From Ischnura elegans (taxonomy: Eukaryota; Arthropoda; Insecta; Odonata; Coenagrionidae), in assembly GCF_921293095.1 (NCBI RefSeq), contig NC_060259.1, positions 77,062,120-77,126,119 on the forward strand: a DNA stretch of 64,000 nucleotides, read 5' to 3'. Numbering within the stretch: the stretch's first letter is position 1; every line of letters begins with the position of its first letter. This document shows, piece by piece, positions 1 to 12,208 of the stretch. The notes beneath the pieces were generated by a model. It ran no database searches. It worked only from the letters and a program-made list of their open reading frames with translations, and was not told where the DNA came from. A program made the position numbers and the translations under genes.

Positions 1-652
1 CTGAATCATGTATATGCCGGTGGAATGTAAAATAATATATGCTTGTGTGAAACTTTTGATGTATGTATTCCTATACTGGCAGTGGCTCAGCATTTAATCT
101 GCCCTTTTGAAAGGGAACTTAATATGGTTTTCAGTTAAACAAGGTGGTGGAAAGCTCATTGCTTTAGTTCTGTAATTTATAATATTATGTATTGCAGTTA
201 TGTTGAATAATTCACTCAGGAACTTGAATATTACCTGAAAACTTTCTGTCCACAATCTCAACATACATAGTATAATATTGAAGATGTATTTCCATTTTCA
301 TAATTTTGCATAAATTTGCACCTGGATGTATGTTGTCCTTATGGTTAATATTTATATTATTTTAATGTAAACAGTGAAAATATATTCCTCTGGTGAACCC
401 ACGCTTAGTGATTTTCCCATATTATAAAATAGGATGGAAACTTGATGTGGTTCAAAGGGAAAAATGTCATCTTTCTTTCTAATAAAGTGGTGTTTTATAT
501 GATTTACAAGATGTTATAGAGGGTTATTGTCTCCATTACCTATTGGAGCTTCCTTTCATTGGTTAAGATTTCATTTGTTAAAATGCAAATTTAGTTGATT
601 CTCAATAGTTATTAGTGTAGCTGCTGTGATTAATGTACCTCTGTTTTTTCAG
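1..652 (+). other. probable intron upstream of the left-end exon
   Basis: AT-rich sequence with no supported coding segment. It ends in a good acceptor, a pyrimidine-rich tract followed by TTTTTTCAG at 644-652, so it reads as the 3' part of an intron of the gene whose last coding exon follows. Confidence 0.35.
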
Positions 653-752
653 GATAATCTATTACAAAAGAAGAAATGAATACGATCACAGATCACTTTG
701 TCCCAAGCTATTCGGAGGCTATGATGAGCTGAGGACTCAGGCTTTTGAATGA
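653..752 (+). CDS. C-terminal coding exon of an unrecognised gene (partial)
   Basis: After the acceptor at 651-652 a phase-1 frame stays open for 32 codons and stops at TGA 750-752. The residues begin IIYYKRRNEYDHRSL and end GGYDELRTQAFE. The start looks like the inner edge of a membrane segment followed by a basic stop-transfer cluster (KRR) and a short polar cytoplasmic tail, so I infer the tail of a membrane protein. I do not recognise the family. The phase-0 frame of the same exon stops after eight codons as DNLLQKKK, also a possible tail with a lysine-rich ER-retrieval flavour; without the upstream exon the frame cannot be proved. The gene continues beyond the left edge. Confidence 0.45.
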
Positions 753-1842
753 CGATGGCCTTCATTAGACTACTACAAAATTTGTACCTGTCAGTATTAC
801 CCATCAGCAATGAATAATTTTGGAGCACCAGCTAATCATTGTTTACATTTTTTATAATTTCTTTTGAGACACCATGACAATGGTAAGTTGTATTTACTAC
901 TTAATTTTTTCCTTACATTCAAATGTCTAGCCATATTTTCAGAGAGTGAATTTTGGTTTCAATTTTGCATGCATTCATTGTATTAACCCATTTTGGCTTG
1001 AATATGAAAATAGTGTGTTATCTTCACAGTAATTACTGAATCATGCTAGAGAGCAAAATTCGATTAAAATAATCTGGAACAATTTGAAAAATTCAATTGC
1101 TTATGCCTACTTCCATGTCTAGTACTCAAAACACACTTCTCTTTGGAGAAGTTCATGATGTTCTTATTCTAAATTTAGAGATCAATTCTTTCATATTGTT
1201 GTACACATTTTCTTTTATACATACCAATTAACCTTGAAATGATATATCTTTTGGGAGTTTCTTGAGCTTTAACCTTGTTGCAGTGGAAGGGCTTGCTCGT
1301 TCCTATGACCTCAAGAGATATTCTCAGTTTGTCCCTTGAGGGCTAACCATGCTGGATAGGTTGAGGGGTGGGGGCCCCAATGGTTTTTATAGTCTTTACG
1401 GATGGTCAGACAGTGTTTTACATAAAAAACACTGTTCGAATGGACATGGAAAATCCAACCTACTACCTCATCCCTCAAAGCATGGAGGAGAATCAAATGA
1501 GCCTTAGAAACTCATCCAATTGGGTCTTGCCCCTAAGGGAAAATGTTGTTTAATGCAACAAAGGAGCAGAGGCCCTTGAGGTCTCTATCATGGGAATACC
1601 CTGCTAATACTTATCAGCAACATAAAAGATCAATGAATGTAAGAACACGGAATGTCCCTACATTCATAGCTCCTTTTTGGTCTCTTCTGGACTTTCTAGG
1701 AGACTTTCGCCAAAAGTACATTTCCGTCTGTTTACAGTTAAGACTTAGATGAGAGAGGTTAAGGTAGAAAATATCGAAATGCAAATGGAAAAAGTGAGAA
1801 TACATAGATGTAATGGGATTGTGTGAGGTGAGATGGAAGGAC
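753..1842 (+). other. possible 3' UTR and start of a 3' UTR intron
   Basis: A strong donor (ATG then GTAAGT) lies at 883, and a matching acceptor (TTATTTTTTCAG) ends at 6517. Together they could define a 5.6-kb intron in the 3' UTR of the left-end gene, which would place the inserted repeats at 1.8-5.6 kb inside it. I see no coding segment here. A G-rich patch lies near 1365-1378. Confidence 0.3.
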
Positions 1843-2340
1843 CCAGTGAGAAATGGGTGGTGGAATCCACGTGGAACCCATGTGGAATCCACGTTGAGTG
1901 GTGGATATTTGGTGGTGGTGGATATTGAGTGGTTGGACCCACGTGGAATCCACGTTGATTTCAAGTGGATTTGTGGTGATTAGCATAAAATGTTAAACAG
2001 AATTTCTAATTTGTGGAACTTAACTCTCTGGTGACATTGCGTCATTTATCATCCTGAAACCACGCTAGTTATGTGAAAATGTATCGCACATTCTATTTTT
2101 ATATAATTCGTGGAAAGGCAGCCATGAGAGCTCATGAAAAATCGTAGACACATATATAGAAGGTTTAGATATAGAGTGGTTGAGGTTTTAATGGTTTTAG
2201 GACAGCACCTACTGCTGTTTTAATTTTTCCACCAAATTTCCACGTGGATTCCACGTTGATTCCACGACCAAAAACACGTGATATCCACGTTACATCTCCA
2301 CGTGGGTTCCACGTGGATTCCACCACCCATTTCTCACTGG
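1843..2340 (+). repeat. MITE family E, copy 1
   Basis: A 498-bp element with inverted ends: it starts CCAGTGAGAAATGGGTGGTG and ends with the reverse complement. The terminal match runs about 45 bp. Beyond it both ends carry clusters of CCACGTGG and CCACGTTG. Copy 2 at 3048-3545 has the same length and orientation and differs at about nine positions by eye. I see no clear target duplication and no coding capacity. Confidence 0.85.
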
Positions 2341-2699
2341 GGAGAGTGCAGACTTCTAAAGTAATGGGTCCAGAGTGATGAGTAGTGGTGGGGAGGAAAA
2401 TCAACAAGGGTGGCCTTGGTATAAATGGGGAAACTGGGTGATAGGGTGGTAGGCATTGAACAAGTAAGTGATAAAATTCTGGTGGTGGATATATAAGCAT
2501 GTACCACCAATCTTGAGGTGGTAAAGTGTACCTGCAGACTAGCAACCTTAGATGGAGTGTATAAATATCTCAAGGAAAATATCAGGGAAATCCTGGGTAC
2601 AAAAATGGAAATTCTGATGAAAAAAATGAGAAATGATAATTTTTTGCAACATTCCACTTAGTGGCATTTGTCCCTAATGAAACAGAATTATTCGTCTTT
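2341..2699. other. spacer between repeats
   Basis: Sequence rich in GGTGG/CCACC lies between the first E element and the LINE fragment. It has no supported gene. It is loosely similar in style to the E element ends but I could not align it with them. Confidence 0.3.
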
Positions 2700-2925
2700 C
2701 AAAATATCATATTCTATCCATTTCCTTCCTTACTTTATCCAATCATGACATGCTGGGTCCCCCTCTTTGCCTTCTGCCTTCTGGTGTCCATTTGAAAATA
2801 GCTTTTGGAATTCTTTCTCCTTTCATCCTTTATACGTGTCCAAACCATCATAATCTTCTATCTTCAATATTCTCCACCATATCCTTCTTTATATCCATGA
2901 CCTTTTTCTTTTCTTCTTGTGTTTT
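2700..2925 (-). mobile_element. LINE fragment, C-terminal part of the polyprotein
   Basis: On the minus strand one frame reads RRL-WFGHV-RMKGERIPKA then WTPEGRRQRGGP, with in-frame stops at the dashes. This is the well-known R-L-R-W-x-G-H-V ... P-x-G-R-R-x-R-G-R-P segment near the C-terminus of many non-LTR retrotransposon ORF2 proteins. Upstream MDIKKDMVENIEDRR fits the same frame. The piece is short, decayed and has no reverse transcriptase core. The clade cannot be fixed. Confidence 0.7.
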
Positions 2926-3047
2926 TTTTGTTTATTTAGGACTTTCTAGCGGACCTTTGCCAAAAGTCCTTTTCTATACCTCATCATTTATTTTTTCTCT
3001 TTTGTTTATTGCTCATGTCTCTACTGCTAGAAGCATTATGCTTTCCC

Positions 3048-3545
3048 CCAGTGAGAAATGGGTGGTGGAATTCACGTGGTACCCACGTGGAATCCACGTT
3101 GAGTGGTGGATATTTGGTGGTGGTGGATATTGAGTGGTTGGACCCACGTGGAATCCACGTTGATTTCAAGTGGATTTGTGATGATTAGCATTAAATGTTA
3201 AACAGAATTTCTAATTTGTGGAACTTAACTCTCTGGTGACATTGCGTCATTTATCATCCTGAAACCACGCTAGTTATGTGAAAATGTATCGCACATTCTA
3301 TTTTTATATAATTCGTGGAAAGGCAGCCATGAGAGCGCATGAAAAATCGTAGACACATATATAGAAGGTTTAGCTATAGAGTGGTTGAGGTTTTAATGGT
3401 TTTAGGACAGCACCTACTGCTGTTTTAATTTTTCCACCAAATTTCCACGTGGGTTCCACGTTGATTCCACGACCAAAAACACGTGGTATCCACGTTACAT
3501 CTCCACGTGGGTTCCACGTGGATTCCACCACCCATTTCTCACTGG
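3048..3545 (+). repeat. MITE family E, copy 2
   Basis: Second 498-bp copy, same orientation as copy 1 and about 98 percent identical by eye, with intact inverted ends. The near identity implies recent mobility or a recent local duplication. The flanks differ (CTTTCCC left, GGCCACT right), which favours separate insertion. Confidence 0.85.
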
Positions 3546-4354
3546 GCCACTGCTCTTTCTATACTACTTTCTACAAATTAATTTTATCATTCATATAATG
3601 ATAACACTGCATTCATTCAGTATTCCTATGGCCCTCCTGCTCTGGTATATTCGGTTCTCTATTTATAATTTTGATGCTCCATCAGTCTGTACCCTAAATA
3701 CCTACTTGAAATGGAGGACTATCGTCTTTCCGTTAGTTACTACTTCTCCACTCCAGTGTTACATTTCAGATGTTGAGCTTTCTTTGAGTTTATTTTTAGG
3801 TCACATTTTTGTATATTTCTCTGATCATTTCCTGCACTTATAGTAGATATCTTCAAGATATTATATATGTAGGCAGAAAGCAAATTTAAAAGAATTATAT
3901 TATTCAGAGGTATTCCAATTTGGCCCAGTGGCGAATACAGAAAAATCTTGAGGGAGTGGCGCAAATGATATCATGAGTTGCCTTTACTTTTATCGTGTTA
4001 AAAAAATAATCAAGTCACATGAAAAGTTTAAGAAAGTTTGATTTAAACTGATTTTACACATATACAAGAAAATGCCACCTTATAATGTAAAAAAAGGTAC
4101 AGTTTTGGTTCTGCAATGTTAGGCAATGTGGGCGACTCGACAAGCAGGGTGCACACCCCCATATGTACCCACAACTGATTTGGCCACATTTTTCGTCCAT
4201 TCACATCAATATAAATTTTAAATTATAGCCGGGATAGGATGCGTCCTTGAAGAACTCTTTGGGAGGTTGTTAAGGACTGTGATGTATTTGGACCAACTTA
4301 AATAGCATATTTATTATTTTCATACAATTATTTTTGTACTATTCTTGTTGACGG
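3546..4354. other. no gene seen
   Basis: AT-rich, with no supported coding segment, RNA gene or recognised repeat. Weak open frames on both strands have no splice or start support. Confidence 0.4.
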
Positions 4355-4765
4355 AGACTTTCGCGGGGTGATGCAGCATGCATAGCAAGGTTTTCGGGTT
4401 GACCTCCATGTCAATTCATCTTCATGACAACAGTTTCACCGGCGTTGCTACTGGCGTCTTCAGGTTTGAAGTGTTTGATGCAGGCTTTTGCCTGTCTTAT
4501 ATAGGCCTTGGTTTGGGGTAGGTGAATTCTGATTGGTCCGTTTGGGTAAGAGTCTCTTCCAGGTGTTTGAGAGCAAATAGCTATCCTCCCTGTTGAATGT
4601 GGATGTTTTGATAGCCTCTCAGTATGAGTATAGTATGAGTTGGGGAAAGTAATGCTTCTCTCCGCCGATGATTTTTGCATTTTCAAAGTCCACGTTGTGT
4701 ATTGGTCCTTCCCGTACCTTCTCACCGTTATCCACCATCTCATTAAGGTTGTGACTCTATATTCC
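4355..4765 (-). mobile_element. Penelope-like element fragment (C-terminal region and tail)
   Basis: Minus-strand frames read NVDFENAKIIGGEKHYFPQL, then FNREDSYLLSNTWKRLLP, which is the typical end of the GIY-YIG part of Penelope-like retroelements (fn-ED-g--LS-tW). A tail containing PEDASSNAGETVVMK follows, again usual for this group. The fragment is interrupted and much too short to be active. Confidence 0.65.
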
Positions 4766-5260
4766 AAGTGTTCTCAGCTTGGTTTGCATTTGTGTGTTTT
4801 ATCAGTGTGTGTGCCCTTGACGATGACTTGCATCAAAATGTAAGTAATTTAAATGAGTTAGTGTAGAATATCAAAGTTATTAATTACTTTTCAGTCACAA
4901 TGAATTCTTGGGGATGTTCATAATGAATTTAAAAATGAATCTTTTTGCTTCGTTCTTCCAACAGTTATTTATGCTTGTATGGTGTGTTATTCACTGTAAT
5001 TGAGCGCAGTTACTTGATCCAGTAATTGTGTTATCATTGGCTATGGTGCAGAGATAAGTAATGGGATTTTTTGTTTGATTTGGGAAAGAATTAAAGCTGG
5101 GAGCAGAAATGATTAAATGAAGTTGGCTTCGATTTGCTGACAAAAGTTGATGGCAAGTTGATTTTGTTTGTATTAAATAGGAAACTGGTAACCACCTGCA
5201 ACTCTCCTTGCAGGAAGTGAGTCATTTTCTTATCCCTCACAAATGTTAGGCCTGCCTCCC
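4766..5260. other. no gene seen
   Basis: AT-rich, with no supported gene or recognised repeat. It lies within the possible 3' UTR intron of the left-end gene. Confidence 0.4.
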
Positions 5261-5571
5261 CAGGGGCACAGCTAGGAATTGAGGCTTGGGGGGGGGGGGG
5301 GGGGTTTAGGCACAAGACACTGGGGTGTCTGAAGGTGTGGAATACCCGCCAGGGTAAGCGGGAGGTGCGGGGGCCCTCCCCTAGAAAATTTTTCATTTAA
5401 ATGGTTCAAAATGGTGAGATTTGCAGCCTTCTGAAGGATATTTTATTAATATTTACACCAATCTGTAAGTGATATTAATCTAATTAAGTGAAATGGATTA
5501 AACTCCAAAATTTCTCTGAGCTCTGGGGGGGTTTTATCCCCCTAACCCCCCCCCCCACCCCTCGCTGCGCC
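5261..5571 (-). repeat. hAT-type MITE family A, copy 1
   Basis: Starts CAGGGGCACAGCTAGGAATT with a long G run and ends in a C-rich block plus CCTCGCTGCGC. The inner part carries the family marker GGTTCAAAATGGTGAG. The family ends CAGKGGCGCAGCNAGG are inverted, and other copies have 8-bp target duplications, as in hAT elements. The right end of this copy is damaged. GCCTCCC at both flanks may be the remnant target duplication. Confidence 0.8.
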
Positions 5572-8403
5572 TCCCTACACCACCTAAGATATTTTAGAGC
5601 CTTGAAAATATTTTGCATGGGAAGTATGTAAATCTTTCAGGGAAAGGTATCAATTGAAAACTAATTGTAGTTTAAATGCCATCAATTAAAGACCTGCAAA
5701 ACCCTTAGTTATTACATTTTTACTCCCTGTTAGTGTAACTGGTGTACTTATCTAATTGAGTGTTGATTTCTACCCCATGATTATTCACACTTCTCTGACA
5801 TGAATTTTTAAAGACTGTGATGTCTATGAGTTTTTTTGAATGACCAATTTTTATTCCAGTAATTATTTACATGGAGTTTGGTAGCTACAACACAGAGGGT
5901 AAACATAAATGAATGAATGATGCAGCCTTTCATCAAATTGATGAAAATCTTCATAAAAAATCATAAAAAAAGTATTCATAAATTAATATACCATGTCAAA
6001 GGTTATCTAAATCAATTAATAGCAATGAGACTGTGGGTATAAAACTATTTAACTGAATTCCCTTGCATGTAAAGACAAGTGCTTGCCATGAAGTGTTTTA
6101 AAAAAAAACTATAACTGGTTGATTTTACATCCATTTTATAATCCTGTTGAGTTTTTCGGCTGCAAAGATGTTTTGTCGTTGTAATTTGTGTACAGGAGGC
6201 TTATATTTATTTTATGAATAGTACCTACTTGAATTTTTTTGTAAATGTTTTCAATTGATGCATGTTTTTATATTTTAATGACTTTGATGATTTGATTTGG
6301 TCTATTGCTATTCATTGGCGTAATGGCAATTAAATTCATTATTATGAGGGTTTTACTTTGGCTTAGTAAAGATTTCTCGTTGTGTTGTCTGAGAAAAATT
6401 ACCAGTTCTAAAGCATATGAAGGCCATTCAGATATATCTGATAGGTGAATATCAAAGATTAGAACTTAAGTTGTATGAAGAATACAAACAGAAACTAATT
6501 GGTCTTTATTTTTTCAGGGCTGTAACTGAATCAACTGCCTGAAACCATTGCTTAAACCCTATTTGGCACTATGCCGAAAAGACAATATGTGTTTTAGCAC
6601 TGTTCCTGCAAATTTGCATCTTAGCCATTGAACCACAATCCAAAATGGACTCCTTTTTGGAAAGGTTACACTTATTTTTATCTAGTATGTCCACTATTTT
6701 TAATGAGAAAAGTTGCAGTATTTGTTAGAAAAACTGTTATTAAATAATAGTTACAGTATCAAATTATAACTGAAGAGTGATTATTGATGCTTATTGAAAT
6801 TTCAGTGGCATAAATTTAACTCAGGGGGCTTGCTTAACTTGGTAATTTTTTTCATTGTAATTATGAGAGAGAAATTTTAGCATTCTTGTTGATGTACACA
6901 TTTTCTCTGAGCTTGAAAGATATTTGCCTTCTGAGTTAGCTCGAATAACTTTAATCAAAATTTAAAATTAATTATTTCTATTATTTTCATCATGCACAAA
7001 TTGACTTTTGGTGATAATTATTGAAAATATATCCTGCTTCAATTCTTTTTATTCTTCCCTCTTAGTGTATTAAGTTCTGTACTCTGACCGTATTAAAATT
7101 ATGTGTACTAATATGTGCTATTTTTTTATTCTCTGGAAGTGTCTTATGATATCCACTAATGTTTGTATTGGTCCAAGATGCTTTAATTTTTTGCAAAGCA
7201 CAGAATTTTTACATCAGCTTTTACTACACATTGCTGAACACAATATCTGGGGTAAAACTGTCCTCAGCTTTTGTATTCCTAAGATTTTATTTTCTCTGTC
7301 AGCTTCTTCAAGGTCAGATGTGGGACACAGTAGACTTCAGTTAATGTCAGAAATTCTGTCATTTTTGATGAAATTATTTAATTTTCCTGAAATGACGTCA
7401 AAATCTGCTGAGGTATATGTAAGATTCTTAAGTCAATTGAAATCAAATTTGTTCCTTAGCAAGTGACAATACCAATAAGTTTTTTGCTGATTATTGGCTT
7501 GATAAGTTAACTTTCTCGATCCTCTGAAATAAAAGCTCTGATGAATAATCAAATGAAAAACTAAACAATATCCATTCCTAGCAATAGGGGGCTGTAGTCT
7601 TTGGAGAGAAATCAGCCCCTGGGGAAATCAGGTTAGGATATGTCTTAAAACTACATAAATGATCTTTTTATTAATGGGGAAGAACATAGATTCCAAGAAG
7701 GATGATTCCCTTATCATTGTGTTCAGTAATAAGGAATATAAAAAGGAAATTCTGAGTTACCTCCATCGTAATCATATCATGGTATTTATATATGTATCTG
7801 GTTTAAAATTTATGCACTCTTAACATACCTTATATCTCTTTAAAACCCTTAGGATGCTTATGTGTTGTTGTCATCATTCAAGAAAAATGTAATGCTATCC
7901 AGAAAGAATTTCAAGAGAGATGAGTCGCTAAAGCCTTGCAACCTTCTTAACTGAAGGTAAATTGGTCAGATTTGCAATATTTTAAGCGAATGATATGAAG
8001 ATATCCTGAGTAGTCCTGGCAAGGAAAAATTTAATTCTGTTGATGGGTTTACAATTGGTGTACTATTGGCCATTATAGTTTTATCTATCAGTCGTTTTAA
8101 TACTCACCAAAAGTGGATTTCTCCTTTTTCAATCATTATCACCTTGCAGAGTTGTGATGTTGTTAATGCATTCAAATAAACCCCTCTCCATTGGAAATTT
8201 CATTTGGGAAGTTAATTTGATTTTGGTAATAAGGCCTATAGTAAACAGAATGGGAATCCTTTAAGGCTTACTGGGACTTACAAATATTAAATATTTGCCT
8301 TTGATATCCGATAACAATTCTTGCAAGTATTCATTCTCTTCTTTGTTGCCCTTTTCTCATACCACTTGTTAAAGGTAAGTGTTGATCTCTTTGCCTCTTG
8401 CAC
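5572..8403. other. intron or 3' UTR, no firm gene
   Basis: An acceptor at 6516-6517 may start a terminal non-coding exon of the left-end gene. Two coding-like stretches were noted, at 7101-7466 and 7853-7956 (the latter between a TTAG acceptor and a GTAAAT donor), but neither can be tied to a gene. Otherwise AT-rich single-copy-looking sequence. Confidence 0.3.
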
Positions 8404-8664
8404 CAGTGGCGTAGCCAGGGGGGGGGGGGGGGGGTCCAGACCCCCACACCCGAAATATAAAAGCACAATTATTTTCCTTAATGAAAGAAAACAAATTATT
8501 GAAAAATCATGCATTTACAAAGTATTTTTTTAACAAATGAAGTTTTTTTGATTGTGAAAAGTGTTAAAATTAGTTTAAACCCATTACTTAGTACCCTATT
8601 TTTCAAAAATTTTCCCCCCTGGTTTTGGACCCCCCCCTCCCGAACGAAATTCGTGGCTAAGCAC
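8404..8664 (+). repeat. probable hAT-type MITE, family C
   Basis: Starts CAGTGGCGTAGCCAGG followed by a G run and CCAGACCCCC. The other side has GGTTTTGGACCCCCCC and then GTGGCTAAGCAC, a decayed inverted version of the start. This G-run/C-run layout is shared with the other hAT-type MITEs here. No target duplication could be confirmed. Confidence 0.5.
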
Positions 8665-10289
8665 TCCGGCAACTCCTCACCCTCTTCCTGTGTCCCTCTC
8701 CCACCTTCCCCTCTTATCAACCATTCCTTCGCTTGATTGTCCTAAACTGTGCCGAACTGTTTCATTCATAATGAGCTTAACCCATTCTTGCCTGTGCCTA
8801 TGAGAGGAAATCGTTTTCTGTACTATGAGTAGCATAAGAGTATTTTGAACCTCTCTGTACGGAGCTCTTTTTTTCGGGTGGAGTAGCCCAGATATTCTCA
8901 TCCCTCCGATTTGGGACCCAACTCAATGGGGTGCCTGGCCATTACCCCTGCTACCGGACTAGACCTTCTTACCTTATCTCTCAGCACGAGTCCACGGTCA
9001 ACTTATTGTGTTACCAGTGTTTTTTTAAATCAATTCTTTATAAGAATAACTAATATTTTTTTTAAGTATTGTGGAATTTGAAATAGATTAATGGCATTGA
9101 TAATAATAAAGTTAGTAAACACAAGGTACTAAGACTCCAACTCCTGAAGCGTGTAAATGGTAACACTAAAATTTTGTTTAAAATACATACGCACAAGAAA
9201 ACAAAGAATTCATTTCAAAATGTAAAAAATTGGATTATGCAACAAAATATTTCTTTGCACTAATCATTGATGATATAACCCCTGCACAATAGATTTCTGC
9301 TGTGAGTAGGATCATAAATGAGTAGGAGGGTTGGAGCCAATTGCCGAAGAGTAGCAATAACGTCTCACTAAGTAAGCTGAGTCTCGGGCAGTGCCTGAAT
9401 ACCTCTGACTATTGCTACCTCAGTGGTCACTTCCCTTCCCCCTCGTCGGCATCCATTCGTTTGTATTGAAAAATCCACACTAGCTATGGCCAATGTTAGG
9501 TCTTTTGGGCATGAAATAACCTCTGCACAATTCATGTTTATTCGTTATTTCCCACCATGGTTTCAATAATTGAAGGTCATCATCAAGGTATACTTTTGGC
9601 TAAATCATTTTTTTTTCATAATGGGTTTCCACGTCATTTAATTAATATTCTTGACTCTTCATAGCAAATGGTGCAAAACATTATCAATTTTTTTGTTACT
9701 GAAGGGAGGATGGGGTAATCCAGTAATCAATCTCAATTCAATAAATTACACGAAAGTAAATTCGACCACATATATTATGATAGCAAGCTATACAGATGCT
9801 TTATGTCTCTCCCGTGCAGAAGTCCTTCTCCGTTGCCTTTTTGTCAGCATCTCTCTTGCTGCGCCTTCCTGGAAATAGGTTCCGCGTACCCTGGTGGCAG
9901 CAGCAGGGACTTCAGGGTCCCAGGGCAACGACCTCCGCCAGGTGGCTGGCCTTGGTGACGGCACTTGAAACTAAGAGCTCCGCCACAATAACCATTCCTG
10001 GTTCTATCCTACCTTGTCGTCCAACTCATCCATGGTAGTACATATCTTCATTTCTGCTACCTCTATCTTCCTTTCCTGGGAACCTATGTTAGGTCAGACT
10101 TCTGTGTGGTGGAGTAATGCAGGTCCCACCACGAACCCGATGAAAACATCTGTACTTCATCCTCGTTTCTTTGTATTAGAGGAGACTGTCAGAGTTTATT
10201 TAGTTATTGCCATCGAAGACTGTCTTTCATGAACTTGGATGTGTATTGTATTATAACGGCCATCATGGGCTTTCTACCATTGGACGGAA
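8665..10289. other. no gene seen; one GC-rich patch
   Basis: Mostly AT-rich. Between about 9780 and 10150 base composition shifts to GC-rich with open frames on both strands, as in old mobile-element coding sequence, but I recognise no protein. No tRNA or rRNA. Confidence 0.3.
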
Positions 10290-10575
10290 AGGAATTTTTA
10301 TTTTTCATGTGTAAGATGAGAAAACGGGTATTGAAATAATTTTAACACAAAGGAAAGGTGTGTAAATATATATATGTATTCAAATAAATTCAGAGGTGAG
10401 TAAAGAAAGGGATAGGAACATATAATAGAAAAGGGACGAGGACAACGGTGCTTTGGTAGATGGAAAAAGCCAGAAATCAGAGGGTAAAAATGCAACCTGA
10501 CTGGGACTCGAACCCAGAACCTCCCGGTTGCCGGCCGGGTGCTCTAACCAGTTGCACTACTAGGAAGCTTAGATT
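10290..10575 (-). repeat. tRNA-derived SINE
   Basis: On the minus strand (10571 downward) there is a Pol III box A, TGGTTAGAGCA, and a perfect box B, GGTTCGAGTCC. An anticodon-like arm CCCGG/CCGGG and a T-stem CTGGG/CCCAG fold well. The acceptor ends do not pair, and position 33 is C rather than T, so this is a tRNA-like SINE head rather than a working tRNA. The body extends to about 10290; its exact end is uncertain. Confidence 0.65.
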
Positions 10576-12160
10576 TACCATGATTTCTGCGGGGGTTTAT
10601 TCAAAGAAAACTCCCTTTGCTTTGGCCCACAAGAGTAACCAATAGATGGCACTGGGGCAGCTCACCACTCATCAGCAGAAGAAATGGATGAGGACACAAG
10701 GATGAAAGTAAAGATACACACACATGATAGCAGGAAAAAGACAGGAACATACGTTTCGGGGCTTGCGGAGCCCAAAACAAAAAATGTTTTACATCTCTCC
10801 TAACAGCCACCTCTGGTAAGTGTTCACTGTTGTAAGCTGGGCAATTAGAGCTTTTGGATAATAAAAATAGGAGCTTTTGAATCATTTATCAACAGGCCAT
10901 TGGCCACATAGAGCTAATATGTGAGCTCCTGCATATCAGCAGCGAGTGCTCAGGTAAGTAGCTCCAAAAATGACTGCTCCGAGAAATGACCAAGTGCTCA
11001 CGAATAAGGTGCTACGCAGCAGTCACATTCAGGAGGATATTCTGCAGTTTTTTGGTATTAATCTGAGCGTTAACTCCCCTTGAATAAGCCCAATGATTAC
11101 TCCATCAACCCTTTGTTGAATGAGCCTCTATTCAACAGCCACAGCTCTTCCTCACCAGCAGGTAGACCATAACATGAAATCGCCACACCCATGGTATCCC
11201 AAAAATACAGAAAATGCCGTAAGAAGAGAAAAATCAAGCTTTAAACTAACCTCTTATCTTGGGATACACCAGGAAAATGAATGAAATAATTATTAAAAGG
11301 GTAAGAGAGACGTGAACCTTCTTGTATCTCATGACCCATTAATATAACAAAATTATTTAAAAATATTCTGTGACATAACTTGAGGGAAGAATGTTAATTA
11401 AACTCTATTGTCAGTCACTTACAAAGGGCCTGGATCCTTGGAGATTTTTGCCTTTTTGAGGGTCCCTTAAACCTTGCAATGGGTGGGACTAAGACAGCTT
11501 TACAAGAGTGAGTGCCCCTTTTCAGCCCTCATCCTCATTGTGTGGGAATAAAGTGAAATAAATTTCTATTTTAATTAACCCTCAGGGATACTTCCTTGTT
11601 TTTCTTTTTGAGGAATGAAGCCCAACATTTTAAGATGACAGTCATTTTTACAAACCCTGCATTTCTTTAAAACTGACCTATTCGACCAACATGCCAAGTG
11701 CAGATCTACCAATAAATATTGTTAACATAAAAAACAGAGCTACTTGCTGTTTCTTGATGTTAATCATACTTGATAACAGAAAACAATAAATTGCAATAAA
11801 AAATTTCCATCCCTCAACTTTTGTATTTAATTTTTTTAATTCACCCTAAAATGTAATGTAATTATAAAAAACTACTATGTGAACCCCTCCAACTGGCTAC
11901 ATTTCCTCTGAACCAGCAGTGGCCACCCTGGAGGTTTTACTGTATTTCTATATTTTTTTTAATTTGCCACAGGCAACCAAAGCTTTGGAGGGCAACCATG
12001 CATCAGAATTAATCAGCCCCCAAGAGTTATCAGGTTACCTAAGGAAACCCTCGATTTGGACATGAGAAATCTTCTTCACCTTATTTACTTTTCATACACA
12101 CACATGTTAGTGATGAGATAAGACTAGCACCATAATAATAAATGGGTAGGGATACAACTG
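10576..12160. other. intergenic, no gene seen
   Basis: No supported gene. A short segment near 10750-10775 (CGTTTCGGGGCTTGCGGAGC) resembles the tails of Penelope-like elements but is too short to call. Confidence 0.3.
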
Positions 12161-12208
12161 CCAACTACAGATCCCAGGACATGAAAATGGACTGGGATCT
12201 GTAGTTGG
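12161..12208. repeat. short perfect hairpin
   Basis: CCAACTACAGATCCCA at 12161-12176 is matched exactly by its reverse complement at 12193-12208, with a 16-base loop. Its role is unknown. It could be a remnant of a tiny foldback element. Confidence 0.8.

Noticed and set aside
7101-7466. 121-codon plus-strand frame with helical-looking residues
   Set aside because: No splice sites bound it convincingly and no family is recognised. It could be chance in AT-rich sequence.
7853-7956. Exon-like stretch between an acceptor and a donor (DAYVLLSSFKKN...)
   Set aside because: It stops two bases before the donor and no partner exon is seen.
9796-10232. GC-rich open frames
   Set aside because: Base composition is suggestive of an old coding element, but neither strand gives a recognisable domain.
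10500-10571. tRNA gene
   Set aside because: Boxes A and B are good, but the acceptor stem does not pair and position 33 is C. It is called a SINE head instead.
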